Origin: Ophioderma brevispina
Lineage: Eukaryota; Echinodermata; Ophiuroidea; Amphilepidida; Ophiodermatidae
Length of the DNA stretch: 64,000 nt
Direction: 5' to 3'
NCBI GenBank assembly: GCA_023653785.1
Contig: JAMKCH010012379.1
Coordinates: 1-64,000 of the forward strand
Below the pieces are notes generated by a model. The model made no database searches. It saw only the letters and a program-made list of their open reading frames with translations, and was not told where the DNA came from. Below, one piece after another: positions 35,611 to 45,911 of the stretch. A program made the translations under genes and the position numbers. Each line of letters opens with the position of its first letter. Positions within the stretch are counted from its first letter, which is position 1.

Positions 35611-36084
35611 ACGTTGCTCCAAAGCAACCATATTTCACAACCAAAAATGAAAATTGTGTGTGTGTGCACGCATGCGCATTGTTCATGGTCATCTGAAAAT
35701 TTGTGTGCATGAAAGACTTGCTTAATTATTGTTATTTTCCTTGAAACATGATCACTGGTAACTGAAAGTGTCTGAATTTGGGCAAAAGGTCTGAATTTGG
35801 GAAGGCTACATGAGCACGGAAGTAAGCTGAAATTCAGACCCACATCCAGACACTTGCCCACCCAAAGTTAAGACGGCGTTCAAGCTTTGACTTACATTTG
35901 GTGGATAGAATGGTGGAAACTTAAAGGGAAAGTATCCTACTTAAAATACCATTTTCTAGGGTGAAATTTTGTGTAGAAACTGAATCTGAAATAAAAAATG
36001 CATAATGAAATTTTTCCCATAGCACTGTACAGGCATATTTTCTGCCTGAAGTCCTCAAATTTGAGCAACAATCGGCCGCAAAAA

Positions 36085-36213
36085 AATAAGTCCTTCAAAA
36101 CTGGGACTCTCAGGGCTAAACAAATATAAACTTGCTCTAGAGGGAGGTCTTGGCTATAGCAAGTTTATATTTGTTTAGCCTTAAACCTCACAGTTTTGAA
36201 GGACTTATTTTTC
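36085..36213. repeat. Long hairpin in the left half of the foldback element
   Basis: AATAAGTCCTTCAAAACTGG...GCTAAACAAATATAAACTTGCT pairs with its reverse complement after a 20-bp loop (CTAGAGGGAGGTCTTGGC). The second left copy has the same hairpin at about 36880-37008. Confidence 0.75.
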
Positions 36214-36562
36214 TTACGAAGGCCTTATTTTTTCACACCCTCCGAAATGTTAGGGGTAGGGGTAACATATTACTATTTTATTTTTTTTTCAGTACATTCA
36301 ACTTAGTCAAGTTTTATATCACTCTTTAGCTATTGAAATACTGAACAAAAAGACACAAGAAGCATCACCATAGCTCATACCATTGAGGAGTTACGGCTTT
36401 TTCAATCACAAAATTGGGCGAAAATTGCATTTTTTCCCAAATTAATTGTCACCCTGACCGCCGACTTTCTAACCCTGTTACAAAAATAAATAGATCGATC
36501 CCATTTAATGATTTGAATATTACAAATGTACCCCTGTCACATGATTAGCATAAAGAATTAGT

Positions 36563-36563
<1 letters not shown>

Positions 36564-36638
<75 letters not shown>
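36564..36638 (+). repeat. A75 homopolymer
   Basis: An uninterrupted run of 75 A replaces the CACTACTAGGTA seen at the same place in the second copy. It could be an inserted poly(A) stretch or an assembly artefact. Confidence 0.8.
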
Positions 36639-36642
<4 letters not shown>

Positions 36643-38441
36643 TCATGTTCATACGACAGCATTCAAGCTTTGACTTAAGTTTGGTGGACAGAATGGTGGA
36701 AACTTAAAGGGAAAGATATTCTACTTAAAATACCATTTTCTAGGGTGAAATTTTGTGTAGAAACTGAATCTGAAATAAAAAAATGCATAATTATTAACTT
36801 GAAAATTTTTCCCATAGCACTGTACAGGCATATTTCTGCTCGAAGACCTCAAATTTGAGCAAAAATTGGTCGCAAAAAAAATAAGTCCTTCAAAACCGGG
36901 ACTCTAAGGGCTAAACAAGTATAAACTTGCTCTAGAGGGAGGTCTTGGCTATAGCAAGTTTGTATTTGTTTAGCCCTGAGAGTCCCAGTTTTGAAGGACT
37001 TATTTTTTTGCGAAGGCCTTTATTTTTTTCACACCCTCCGAAATGTTAGGGGTAGGGGTAACATATTACTACTTTATTTTTTTTCAGTACATTCAACTTC
37101 GTCAAGTTTTATATCACTATTTAGCTATTGAAATACTGAACAAAAAGACACATGAAGCATCACCATAGCTCATACCATTGAGGAGTTATGGCTTTTTCAA
37201 TCACAAAATTTGGCAAAAATTGCATTTTTCCCCAAATCAATTGTCACCCTGACTGCCAACTTTCTAACCCTGTTACAAAAATAAAGAAATAGATTGATCC
37301 CATTTAATGATGTGAATATTACAAATGTACCTCTGTCACATTATTAGCATAAAGAATTAGTCACTACTAGGTAGTTTTCATGTTCATACACTCACAGGAA
37401 ATTAGCAAGTCAAAATTTTTGTCACCCGAAAACGGCCATTTTGGGCTAAAATTGGCCAAAAAACTGAATTTTTCTCAAAATCAGTGAAAAATATGGGTTT
37501 TTAAGTGCCAAAATCTGAAAATATATGACATTTTACCCTTAGAAACATTTAAGTAATCAAGAATTTTGACTGTTTTCACCCCTAAATATTTTTTTCACGC
37601 CCGTGTCCGCTAAACGTAAGTCAAAGCTTGAATGCTGTCATACACTCACAGGAAATTAGCAAGTCAAAATTTTTGTCACCCGAAAACGGCCATTTTTGAC
37701 TAAAATTGGTCAAGAAACTGAATTTTTCTCAAAATCAGTGAAAAATACGGGGTTTTAAGTGCCAAAATCTGAAAATATATGACATTTTACCCTTAGAAAC
37801 ATTTAAGTAATCAAGAATTTTGACTGTTTTCAACCCTAAATATTTTTTTCACACCCGTGTCCGCTAAACGTAAGTCAAAGCTTGAACGCTGTCTTAAGTG
37901 CTTTGCCACCCAGAACAAAATCAATAAATTATAAAGGGCCAACATCTTTTGTCCAGAGGGTGTCCAACCTCATCTATATTTAGTGGTGTGAAACCTATTG
38001 AGCCCTCAGATTTGTAAATTAATGAAGTTTCTGTCTATTTCAACCCGTCTTCATATATGTTTTGATCATTCATGAGAAGAATTTCATTATTTTGTAGAGA
38101 GTAAATGGACAGTTAGCATTTAAATGCAAAAATGCCTATGAGTGCCTGCTGGGCATTTACGATAGTGATTACTAAAATTTATGAGTACCTGCTGTGCTGG
38201 GGATTTAGTCCATATGACCGGATTAAAGTATTTTCCTATTTATGTAATTATTATGAGTAGCTCCAAAATAGGGGAATAAATGGAAACGAATATAACAATC
38301 AAATTCTTCTGTCGCAGAAACAGAGCTTTTGGATTTGGCCCACATATAATTGAAGTTGATTTTAACTGTGGGGACAGTAAAAAGAAACTTCACATTTGCA
38401 ATTGAATCGTCACTTTTTTCACATTGTATTTTGTGTAACAG

Positions 38442-38652
38442 TATTACTAGAATCACTACAAAAAGAAGATACTAGCACAAGTAGTCCAGAAGATGAACCA
38501 GACAATAATCAACAGAGTAATCACAGTGAAAGCAAGAGTGAAGAGCCAGAGGAACCAACGGTTAGGCAGAGACGGTCCTCATTCTCAAGAGATAAACCTA
38601 ACGGGAGCCTTAATCTAGATTACACTGAAGAACAAGTTACTGCTGTAAATAG
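38442..38652 (+). CDS. DNAJB12/14-like co-chaperone, exon before the J domain
   Basis: The protein is a type B J-domain co-chaperone of the ER membrane. In vertebrates DNAJB12 and DNAJB14 stimulate cytosolic Hsp70 and help degrade misfolded membrane proteins. The exon begins after the acceptor TTTGTGTAACAG (phase 1) and reads VLLESLQKEDTST, matching the position of ALIESL in vertebrate DNAJB12. It then has an acidic Ser/Glu/Asn linker, an Arg-rich patch (VRQRRSSFSR) and LDYTEEQVTAVNR, equivalent to the TAEQVAAVKR just before the J domain. It ends at AATAG followed by GTAAGTG, phase 2, which fits the next exon (41312). The exon with the initiator Met was not found. Part of this exon is repeated several times downstream. 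Confidence 0.85.
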
Positions 38653-38662
38653 GTAAGTGTAT

Positions 38663-38740
38663 GTCCTCATTCTCAAGAGATAAACCTAACGGGAGCCTTA
38701 ATCTAGATTACACTGAAGAACAAGTTACTGCTGTAAATAG
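38663..38740 (+). pseudogene. Tandem copy of the exon's 3' 78 bp plus splice donor (copy 2)
   Basis: GTCCTCATTCTCAAGAGATA through AATAG and the donor GTAAGTG is repeated 88 bp after the copy in the true exon (38575-38652). No acceptor lies between the copies, so this is a decoy donor rather than a new exon. It is followed by about 400 bp of intron that is itself duplicated at 39447-39845. Confidence 0.8.
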
Positions 38741-39845
38741 GTAAGTGTATGATGATATGTGTGGGGAGGGTTAAATTGATAGTGTCTTCCAAACAAATGA
38801 CAGTGAAATCATCTTGCCTATGAGGCAGCAGCTAAATATGTTGGTGGGAGCCAGCTTATCAAGGGCAATTTTGTGTACAGGTCTGTGGTACTCAAAAAAA
38901 AATATTTAATGGAATAATGGTAGATTGCTTGCCCATTCAAGTTGTATCTTATGTCCTTAAGGATCTCATAGATTGCCCATGCAGTGTACCTCTTTCGCAA
39001 CATGTCAGGGTCCTCAGGGACCATGAGGTAAAAATTGCCCGGTGCCCAGCTAATAAAAAGCCTGGTTGTTCACTAGTTGTGGTTCATATCAACAGACATT
39101 ATCTTTTAAAAGCGCGTGAGCTCGATCGAGTGCTCATGCAAAAAAAAAAAAAAAAAAAAAAACAAGTTACTGCTGTAAATAGGTAAGTGTATGTCCTCAT
39201 TCTCAAGAGATAAACCTAACGGGAGCCTTAATCTAGATTACACTGAAGAACAAGTTACTGCTGTAAATAGGTAAGTGTATGTCTTCATTCTCAAGAGATA
39301 AACCTAACGGGAGCCTTAATCTAGATTACACTGAAGAACAAGTTACTGCTGTAAATAGGTAAGTGTATGTCCTCATTCTCAAGAGATAAACCTAACGGGA
39401 GCCTTAATCTAGATTACACTGAAGAACAAGTTACTGCTGTAAATAGGTAAGTGTATGATGATATGTGTGGGGAGGGTTAAATTGATAGTGTCTTCCAAAC
39501 AAATGACAGTGAAATCATCTTGCCTATGAGGCAGCAGCTAAATATGTTGGTGGGAGCCAGCTTATCAAGGGCAATTTTGTGTACAGGTCTGTGGTACTCA
39601 AAAAAAAATATTTAATGGAATAATGGTAGATTGCTTGCCCATTCAAGTTGTATCTTATGTCCTTAAGGATCTCATAGATTGCCCATGCAGTGTACCTCTT
39701 TCGCAACATGTCAGGGTCCTCAGGGACCATGAGGTAAAAATTGCCCGGTGCCCAGCTAATAAAAAGCCTGGTTGTTCACTAGTTGTGGTTCATATCAACA
39801 GACATTATCTTTTAAAAGCGCGTGAGCTCGATCGAGTGCTCATGC
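38741..39845 (+). repeat. Direct duplication of a 0.4-kb intron segment
   Basis: 38741-39139 and 39447-39845 are essentially identical (offset 706 bp) and both follow a full exon-end copy. The first is cut off by the A-run at GTGCTCATGC; the second continues ATGCCTTAAG. Open frames of 89-94 codons (plus) and 68 codons (minus) lie in both copies but are not recognisable. Confidence 0.8.
39161..39446 (+). pseudogene. Further exon-end copies: one partial and three full
   Basis: After an A-run (39140-39162) a 3' fragment of the exon appears with a donor at 39183. Full 78-bp copies follow at 39193-39270, 39281-39358 (one C-to-T change, GTCTTCATTC) and 39369-39446, all with GTAAGTG donors and a strict 88-bp period. 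As 88 is not a multiple of three, read-through would shift frame. Confidence 0.8.
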
Positions 39846-40797
39846 ATGCCTTAAGTGCTTTATGTGAGCGTGATTTATCGCGCACCTTACCAGTCCTGAC
39901 ATGTTGATCGTCCGTGCCACATTCGTTTAAAAACAAGGGATCCTTGACCACAAAACCGAGATAATTTCTTAATTAAACAATTCTGACCATGTGTGAAAGC
40001 AGTGCAAACACAGTATGGTTCGTGCATGACCTTTACTGCAGTCCATATTTACGGCAATGTAAGAAGTGACCTGACAAAGTACGATGTAACCGTTCGATTT
40101 TTTAACAGACTATTAACATTTGTTTTGACACTTCCATGCTTCTGCAGTTTTGTTTAATTGAGTAATCACGAAAAATGACCTCTTACATCTTCGTACAAGG
40201 TGCTTAAAAGTTTACGCCATAAGTTTATCATGGCTATGGGGAGATTGGTATAAGAAGGAAGTTATTGACGGCAGTGTGCTTGTCACAGAAGTTTGGTATG
40301 ATCTATGCAGAAGACAGGCTAAAACATCTTCACAGATTCACGCGTGGGAGGTGTGGCAAAAACATCATTAGGCCTACTGATTACAAACCTATTATTGATG
40401 GAAGTTAACTAAATTTGTACTTGTCACAAAACACGGGATGAATTTAGTATTCTGCCACCACATCCTTCAGCATGCAGTTTATTCCGTTGAGGCTGCCGAA
40501 AAGGGTGGTGGTACAATACAAAATTCTTTCCCAAAACAACATGGAATGGGGTGATCGGTGATCTCTGTCTCTAACGAATTATTAACCTTGAGTTAAGGCG
40601 TATTTCCCAGGCTGTGGACTTGAGCTAAAATGGTAAATTTTATACAAATACAACATTTGTGATAAAAATATATTTCTACTCGGAGTATGGGTTGCTGCAG
40701 TCAGCAGTCTTGATATTCACTGTCACAAATCCAAGGCTCAGAGCCCGAGAGATACTTGTACCAGACTTATATTTTATGGCCGAGTATACTTTAAATA

Positions 40798-41102
40798 CGG
40801 AGGGCACGTGTGGTCCAGTGGATTGAGCGCTCGTCTCGCAATCCAAAGGTCGTGGGTTCGAGTCCCACTGCGGCCAACATGTTTTGCCCTTGAGTAAGGC
40901 ACTTTAGCTTAATTACTCCTCTCCACCCAGGTGTATAAATGGGTACCAGCATTATTCAATGCTGGGAAAGTAACAGACTCGCTGTGCGGGTGGAGTGGCG
41001 AAACCCCCACAGCAAACATAATACGGAGGAGTCTGGCCCAAACGCTAAGGAAAGAGAGATGGGCACTCCGCGCACGAGCTTGCTCGGCATGAGACTTTAC
41101 TT
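40798..41102 (+). mobile_element. tRNA-derived SINE with 13-bp target duplication
   Basis: A tRNA-like head has box A TGGTCCAGTGG (40811-40821) and box B GGTTCGAGTCC (40855-40865), then a conserved middle (GCCCTTGAGTAAGGCACTTT, CCAGGTGTATAAATGGGTAC) and a unique tail. The direct repeat TATACTTTAAATA flanks it exactly (40785-40797 and 41103-41115), as left by target-primed reverse transcription. The middle resembles a domain shared by several animal SINE families (V/Deu-type, from memory). It lies in the intron between the linker and J-domain exons. Confidence 0.85.
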
Positions 41103-41311
41103 TATACTTTAAATATATAAATCACTCCTCTTTTGTGCTGGAGGATTTTTTCAACCGCTCCTCTACCGCTCTCCTTAGAAGCGCCAGAGGAGCTTCTTGT
41201 CGCTCACCTGCTCATTTCAAAAGACAGTGTCTGTATCAATTGCAAGTACCATTTCTAAATCAAGTATTAAATTAACATTTAATTGTATGAAATATTTTCT
41301 TTTCCCCACAG

Positions 41312-41457
41312 AATAAAGAAATGTAAAGATTTCTATGAAATCCTTGGAGTAGCCAAAGATGCCTCTGAAATGGATATAAAGAAAGCATACAGAAAACTAG
41401 CACTACAGTTTCACCCAGATAAGAACCATGCCCCAGGAGCAGTAGAAGCTTTTAAAG
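41312..41457 (+). CDS. DNAJB12/14-like co-chaperone, J-domain exon
   Basis: The exon follows the acceptor TTTTCCCCACAG and ends AAAG followed by GTATAG. Joined to the previous exon it reads [20 protein letters not shown], then [20 protein letters not shown] and EAFK: helices I to III of a J domain with the HPD tripeptide required to stimulate Hsp70. [10 protein letters not shown] and [10 protein letters not shown] are diagnostic of the DNAJB12/14/18 group rather than of DNAJA or classical DNAJB1. Phase 2 in and phase 1 out match the neighbouring exons. The frame is intact. Confidence 0.95.
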
Positions 41458-41485
41458 GTATAGTTTCGATGTAAACTTTTTTCTG

Positions 41486-41836
41486 AAAGGTGCAACAAGA
41501 GATTTGGGGCATCTATATATTGTGTCATAAGTAGTGATTTCATATAGATAAGAACCCAACAGATTTCTTTTATTGTATTTTGCTAGATATAAATGCCTCG
41601 AAAGTGAAAACAAAAGGCAATTTTGATTTGCTTAATTTCAATATAAAACATAGGCTGAGTTTAGTATTTGCTCCTATAGTAAATTAGAAATTTCACAATT
41701 TTTGTACCAAAGAAATAATTCTCAGCTTAATCACTTTGACATGGGGATATTTTGATAGAAAGCTTTGTTAGTGCAAAAATCAGAATTTTCACATTTTTGA
41801 GGGACACCTGTTATGAGAAATCTCTCTTGCACCTTT
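41486..41836. mobile_element. AAAGGTGCAACRAGAGATTT MITE, full copy 3
   Basis: The ends AAAGGTGCAACAAGAGATTT and AAATCTCTCTTGCACCTTT are inverted repeats. The length is about 350 bp and the element starts 29 bp inside the intron after the J-domain exon. It shares interior phrases with 13789, 34961 and 54062. Confidence 0.8.
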
Positions 41837-42390
41837 AATGATTCTAATAACAAATAATTCTTCATTGCAAAAAACAAATTGTTTCCATAACCTGACCAAC
41901 CCCAAATGTTTTGAACAACAGAAAAGGATTTGGGTTGATAGGTTTGGGTGTTTTCAGAAAAACTATGAGAAATTGCATCCAAAGTTAAACAATTTGGATG
42001 CTTTTTGAGTCACATGAAAATGATTCCCATCTAACATCTCCACAAATACACTGATGAAAAATCTGTTGTGCCATAGTAGATGTTAATTACAGAAAGTAGA
42101 ACCTGTATTTTCTACATACCTTTCTCAGTAACAATAAGACATTGAGCAGGCATTGGTCGGAAAATTGTCTTAAGAACTTGGACCAACGGCCCAAGCTGTT
42201 CCTAAGGTATTTTTTCTGTCAATCATTCAAATCTAGACTACCCCAGTAGAAGGCAACAGCCATGACTTCATGCACTCCGGTGTTAACATGCCTTATTCAA
42301 GTGAAAACATACCTCATTCCTCAAGGACTAGGGCTTCACAAAAAAATAAATTGTGTTTGGATTCTCGGGTCACTTGTCATTTATATGTGA

Positions 42391-42541
42391 CAGCGGCGGC
42401 GAAACGGGGGGCCACGGCCCCTCTACTTTTCATCGGGCTTTTCATAGCTGCACGAAAAACTATAGTAAATTTGAAAATTCCTTGGATAAAGTGCCAAATG
42501 GCCTCTCCACCTTTAAAATTGTTCCACCGCCGCCGCCGCTG
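42391..42541. mobile_element. hAT MITE with 8-bp target duplication
   Basis: The ends CAGCGGCGGCG and CGCCGCCGCTG are inverted. The flanking 8-mers ATATGTGA (42383-42390) and ACATGTGA (42542-42549) differ at one base. It is 151 bp, non-coding, and lies in the second visible intron of the DNAJB gene. Confidence 0.8.
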
Positions 42542-42782
42542 ACATGTGACATTGGGAATGTGATAGTGAAAATTAAAGTTTGAGAAGAATACATGTGAAA
42601 TTAAGAGGATGGTTGTAAACGTTTAAAAAAATTAACTATCTAGCATAATATTTTAGGTCTGTTACAATAAAGAAAGATTTTTTTAATGCCTTAGAAAACA
42701 TATGAAACTAATATTGATTCTCCCTATGATGCATTTGAAACTACATTGTAATATCGACTCTCTCCATATTTCTTTGTTACAG

Positions 42783-42931
42783 CAATTGGCAAGGCTTTTT
42801 CAGTACTCAGCGACAGTGCAAGAGGAAGCAATATACCTATACGGGTATAGTCGGAGAGGTCGATCGTCATCTTAATCACAGACTTTCCATAGGTCCTATG
42901 GTTTCTACATATGCAACGAGGGGCTTTGATG
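42783..42931 (+). CDS. DNAJB12/14-like co-chaperone, end of J domain and linker (frameshifted)
   Basis: The acceptor TTTGTTACAG joins AAAG to give AIGKAFSVLSDSAR, the conserved helix IV of this family. The expected KQYDxYG-type end of the J domain is then lost: the first frame meets a TAG at 42848-42850. A second frame (offset +2) is open through EVDRH and ends ATRGFD at the donor GTAAGA, and it continues correctly into the next exon (DEEFSPEDLF). The observed length of 149 bp is one short of the multiple of three required by the flanking phases. Splice sites and both flanks are conserved, so assembly indels are more likely than a dead gene, though a real frameshift allele cannot be excluded. 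Confidence 0.85.
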
Positions 42932-43061
42932 GTAAGATTTCTATATGTACTTTAGCATCACTTGACTTGATGAATTGCAGTTAGTATAAGTTAGTATAAC
43001 ACTGATAATTAATTTTTTATCAAAACTAGCTCAGACTTTATCATCTTTGTCCCCTAATCTT

Positions 43062-43256
43062 TTACGACCTTTAGATTTCAGGTTTATGCGGATGCAGATC
43101 TATATTGCCTAACTTTACACATGTCTTTAGGTTTAAATGCAGATGCATATTGCCTAACTTTACACATCTTTAAAAGGTATCGGGATGCATATAAAGTTAG
43201 GCATCATGCCACTTCTACAGCTGTGTCCGCATAAACCTGAAATCTAAAGGTCGTAA
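43062..43256. mobile_element. MITE with 31-bp perfect inverted ends
   Basis: TTACGACCTTTAGATTTCAG and 11 more bases at 43062-43092 are exactly inverted at 43226-43256. Inside, GCCTAACTTTACACAT occurs twice and AAAGTTAGGC once inverted. Perfect arms suggest a recent insertion. It lies in the intron after the frameshifted exon. Confidence 0.75.
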
Positions 43257-43689
43257 TTATTTCTCTATTTATGTGCCATTTTGATAAATTGAAGTTTCAT
43301 TGTTCTCATTTAAAGATTCTCAGCCGTAGTACAACCAAACTTGTGAGAAGAACCACTACTGGCAATTGTTGCTTGGTGGTATTCCACAAAATTTGGCCTT
43401 AGGCGGTCAGTCTTAAGGTCTGGGTAGTCATGAAACTTCTTACTAAATAAAACAAAGACTGTCAGTGAAATGGTTATTTTTTTGTGCCCAAACCCAAAAT
43501 GTCAATTGTCTATAAGCCTTTAGACAATGCTAAATGTGGTGTTTCTAAATTTGATGTGTGTTAGTTCTAAACCCATATGTTTCGGACAACATTTTAACAA
43601 TTAACCCTCACAAACTCACGGGGTAGTTGACCTATAACGTGCGAGGGTCAATTAGATTCAACAACGTAATTGTCAAAATGTAAATCTGA

Positions 43690-44170
43690 TCTAACTGAAA
43701 AGTTTGAAGTTTCCTTTGGAACCAACTTGAGTCGGGGTGTCAGCATGATCCCTCATTTGTTTGTATGATGTCAAAGGTCATGTGCCAAGGTCGGCATGTG
43801 CCAAGTCAAAGGTCATGTGCCAAGGTCAAAGGTCATGTGCTAAGGTCCAAGGTCATGTGGTCCAAAGTTCATGTGAGGTGAAGTTATAAGATGTAAAATG
43901 TACAATTGACCTCAAATAAATTCAATTGGAACCAAACTGAGTCATAGGTGCAACATCGGATCCCTCATTTGTTGATGAGTCAACGGTACATGTCAAGTCA
44001 AGGTCATGTGATTTTCACGTTGTAATAGGCTGAAATGTAAAATTGAACCTCATTGAAAAGTTGAAGGTCATTGGACCAAACTTGAGTCAATAGGTGCAAT
44101 ATGGGATCCTCATTTATTGATGAGGTCAAAGGGGGGGTCACATGCCAAGTTAAAGTTCATATGAGGCCTA
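43690..44170 (+). repeat. Tandem repeat rich in AGGTCA half-sites
   Basis: Three units share GGAACCAAACTGAGTCATAG-like, GGATCCCTCATTTGTTGATG-like and AAGGTCATGTG phrases (starting about 43690, 43905 and 44040). In the first unit the AGGTCA part is expanded to at least six half-sites, including AGGTCAAAGGTCA, a perfect direct repeat with 1-bp spacing (43823-43835). It lies in the DNAJB intron. Confidence 0.7.
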
Positions 44171-44927
44171 TCTTACCAACGCGAAGGCAGGTGGACACAT
44201 CGTCCGAGGACCGATGTATTTTAAAATCTTGAAACTCTTGGCCCTAGTACAGATGTACACGAGCACATCTTACATCCAGAGTTGATCTTCTCTACAAGAT
44301 ATCAGGGATTGGTATCACAACACATGTTGTACAACCATTTTGTCCATAAACAGTAAAACACACAAAATGTTGGAAAATCGCCTTTTTCAAAGATTCGCAA
44401 CCATAGCAAGAAATTCTTTAGTGCGATTAAGGAACCATTTGTATTCATTGTTGAAAATCACATATGGATGGAGTTTAGGAACTTGATGTAGAGAAGAACA
44501 GTGTGTAGATGATTTGAGTTGCCAAAAGGCCTATATTTTGGTTATCTAGACTCCAATAACACTAATCTATCACACCAAATAGCTTAGTTGGCAAAGCTGT
44601 ATGTTATCTCCATGATAGAAATGTACATTATTTAATGAGCAATGTCAATACTCTGGACTGGGTCCACGCAGGCTTTTATCTGTCATCATTGTTCAATTAA
44701 TTAAAGTAATATTTTACTCAGGAAATAATGTTAGGAGCACAGTTATGTAACATATATAGGCAGACACAACTGAAGATGGGCTAGTGTGTGGTGTCATTCA
44801 CAGGTTTAATCAAGTGCAGTATTAATGGCAACAGTCAAGGGGCCAAGGTCAATCTTATTTCACTTTTTTTTTGGTCACCGAAGATATGGCAGTAAGAGTA
44901 GCATACAATATCACTGCAATTGTACGT

Positions 44928-45455
44928 AAAGGGATTAGCAGCGATATGCGAGCGGAATAAAAAATTGGAAAATGCATTTGTTTTAAATGTTTTAAATCAG
45001 GAGTAAGTGTGTACAATTGCTTTAATGTAATGGCAAACTACCAATAGTGAAAAATGAAGTATTTGAGGAAATTAGTCTACCGTTCCAGTAAAAAAGGACA
45101 TACAGCTTATGGCGTCTCAAAAATTACACTAAACAGCTGATTGTGGTTTACAGAATAAACACAGATACAATAAGTTGTGTTTGAGGTCAAACTTTTCAAT
45201 ATGGTGCACAATATTACGCTTAAAATCTGCCATAACGCCAAAGGGGAAAGGCCTTTTTGAGCACAAGTCAGATTTTTGATACAGCGTATAGAAATTTACA
45301 GAATAAGAGTTAAAAAGTACTGCCGTGTCGTTAATGCACGGATTTCAAGCCAACCCACTTGCAGGTTATGTTCGCATATCCATGCCGTAAACAAAAAATG
45401 AATTTTGATGATTTTTTGATGTTTCGGATTAAGCAAAATCGCTGCTAATCCCTTT
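44928..45455. mobile_element. MITE, AAAGGGATTAGCAGCGAT ends
   Basis: AAAGGGATTAGCAGCGAT (44928-44945) is perfectly inverted as ATCGCTGCTAATCCCTTT (45438-45455). It is 528 bp and non-coding, in the same DNAJB intron. Confidence 0.75.
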
Positions 45456-45789
45456 AAACTAAAAGTAGCTGATCAGTTGACAATGCAACAAAGACATATA
45501 TTGTTGGAAAAATGTCCAGGCAGAAAGTGGAAGCGCTTTTTCAGTTAATAGAGATAGGAAATATAACTGCGAAACCCGATCGGCATGCAAGTCCATTGTG
45601 TGGTTTACTTAATGGCCTAGGGCTATCAGTAGCTTTCTGAACAGCCCTGGTCAATTTTCCACTCCCCTTACCCCATTTATATTCCTCCTGTATTCTCTTC
45701 CTCTCTGAGGATTGGACTTCTCTCCTTAGTATGACAGCAGCCACTTAGTGATATTAACATCCCAGGAACTTGATATTCTCTTTTTTCAG

Positions 45790-45911
45790 ATGAAGAATTC
45801 TCTCCTGAGGATCTATTTAACATGTTCTTTGGAGGTGGTTTCCCAGAAACTCATGTAGCACACAGAAGACAAAGATTTAGGCAGCATTATACAAGATCAA
45901 GAGCAGATGAG
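45790..45911 (+). CDS. DNAJB12/14-like co-chaperone, post-J-domain exon
   Basis: After the acceptor CTCTTTTTTCAG, and completing the GAT codon split with the previous exon, it reads DEEFSPEDLFNMFFGGGFPE, then HVAHRRQRFRQHYTRSRADE, and ends at GAG followed by GTAGGT (phase 0). SPEDLFNMFFGGGFP is the hallmark segment after the J domain in DNAJB12 and DNAJB14. The basic QR-rich stretch corresponds to the region just before the membrane helix. The frame is intact. Confidence 0.95.

Larger units (their letters stand above)
35873..37893. mobile_element. 2.0-kb TTAA-flanked foldback element with internal duplications
   Basis: The left end (GACGGCGTTCAAGCTTTGAC) and the right end (GTCAAAGCTTGAACGCTGTC) are inverted repeats of about 35 bp, directly flanked by TTAA (35869-35872 and 37894-37897). 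The left half is present twice (35873-36563 and about 36651-37370) and the right half twice (about 37384-37639 and 37640-37893). The two left copies are separated by an A75 tract. There is no coding capacity, so it is a non-autonomous element with piggyBac-like target preference that has duplicated internally or been mis-assembled. Confidence 0.75.

Noticed and set aside
38818..39024. Open frames on both strands in the duplicated intron segment (also at 39524-39907)
   Set aside because: They appear twice only because the DNA is duplicated; neither strand shows a recognisable protein, and the two strands are equally plausible.
45541..45744. 67-codon minus-strand ORF just upstream of the 45790 exon, with a charged helix-like start
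   Set aside because: Single short frame in an intron of a gene on the other strand, with no splice partners or homology that I can recall.
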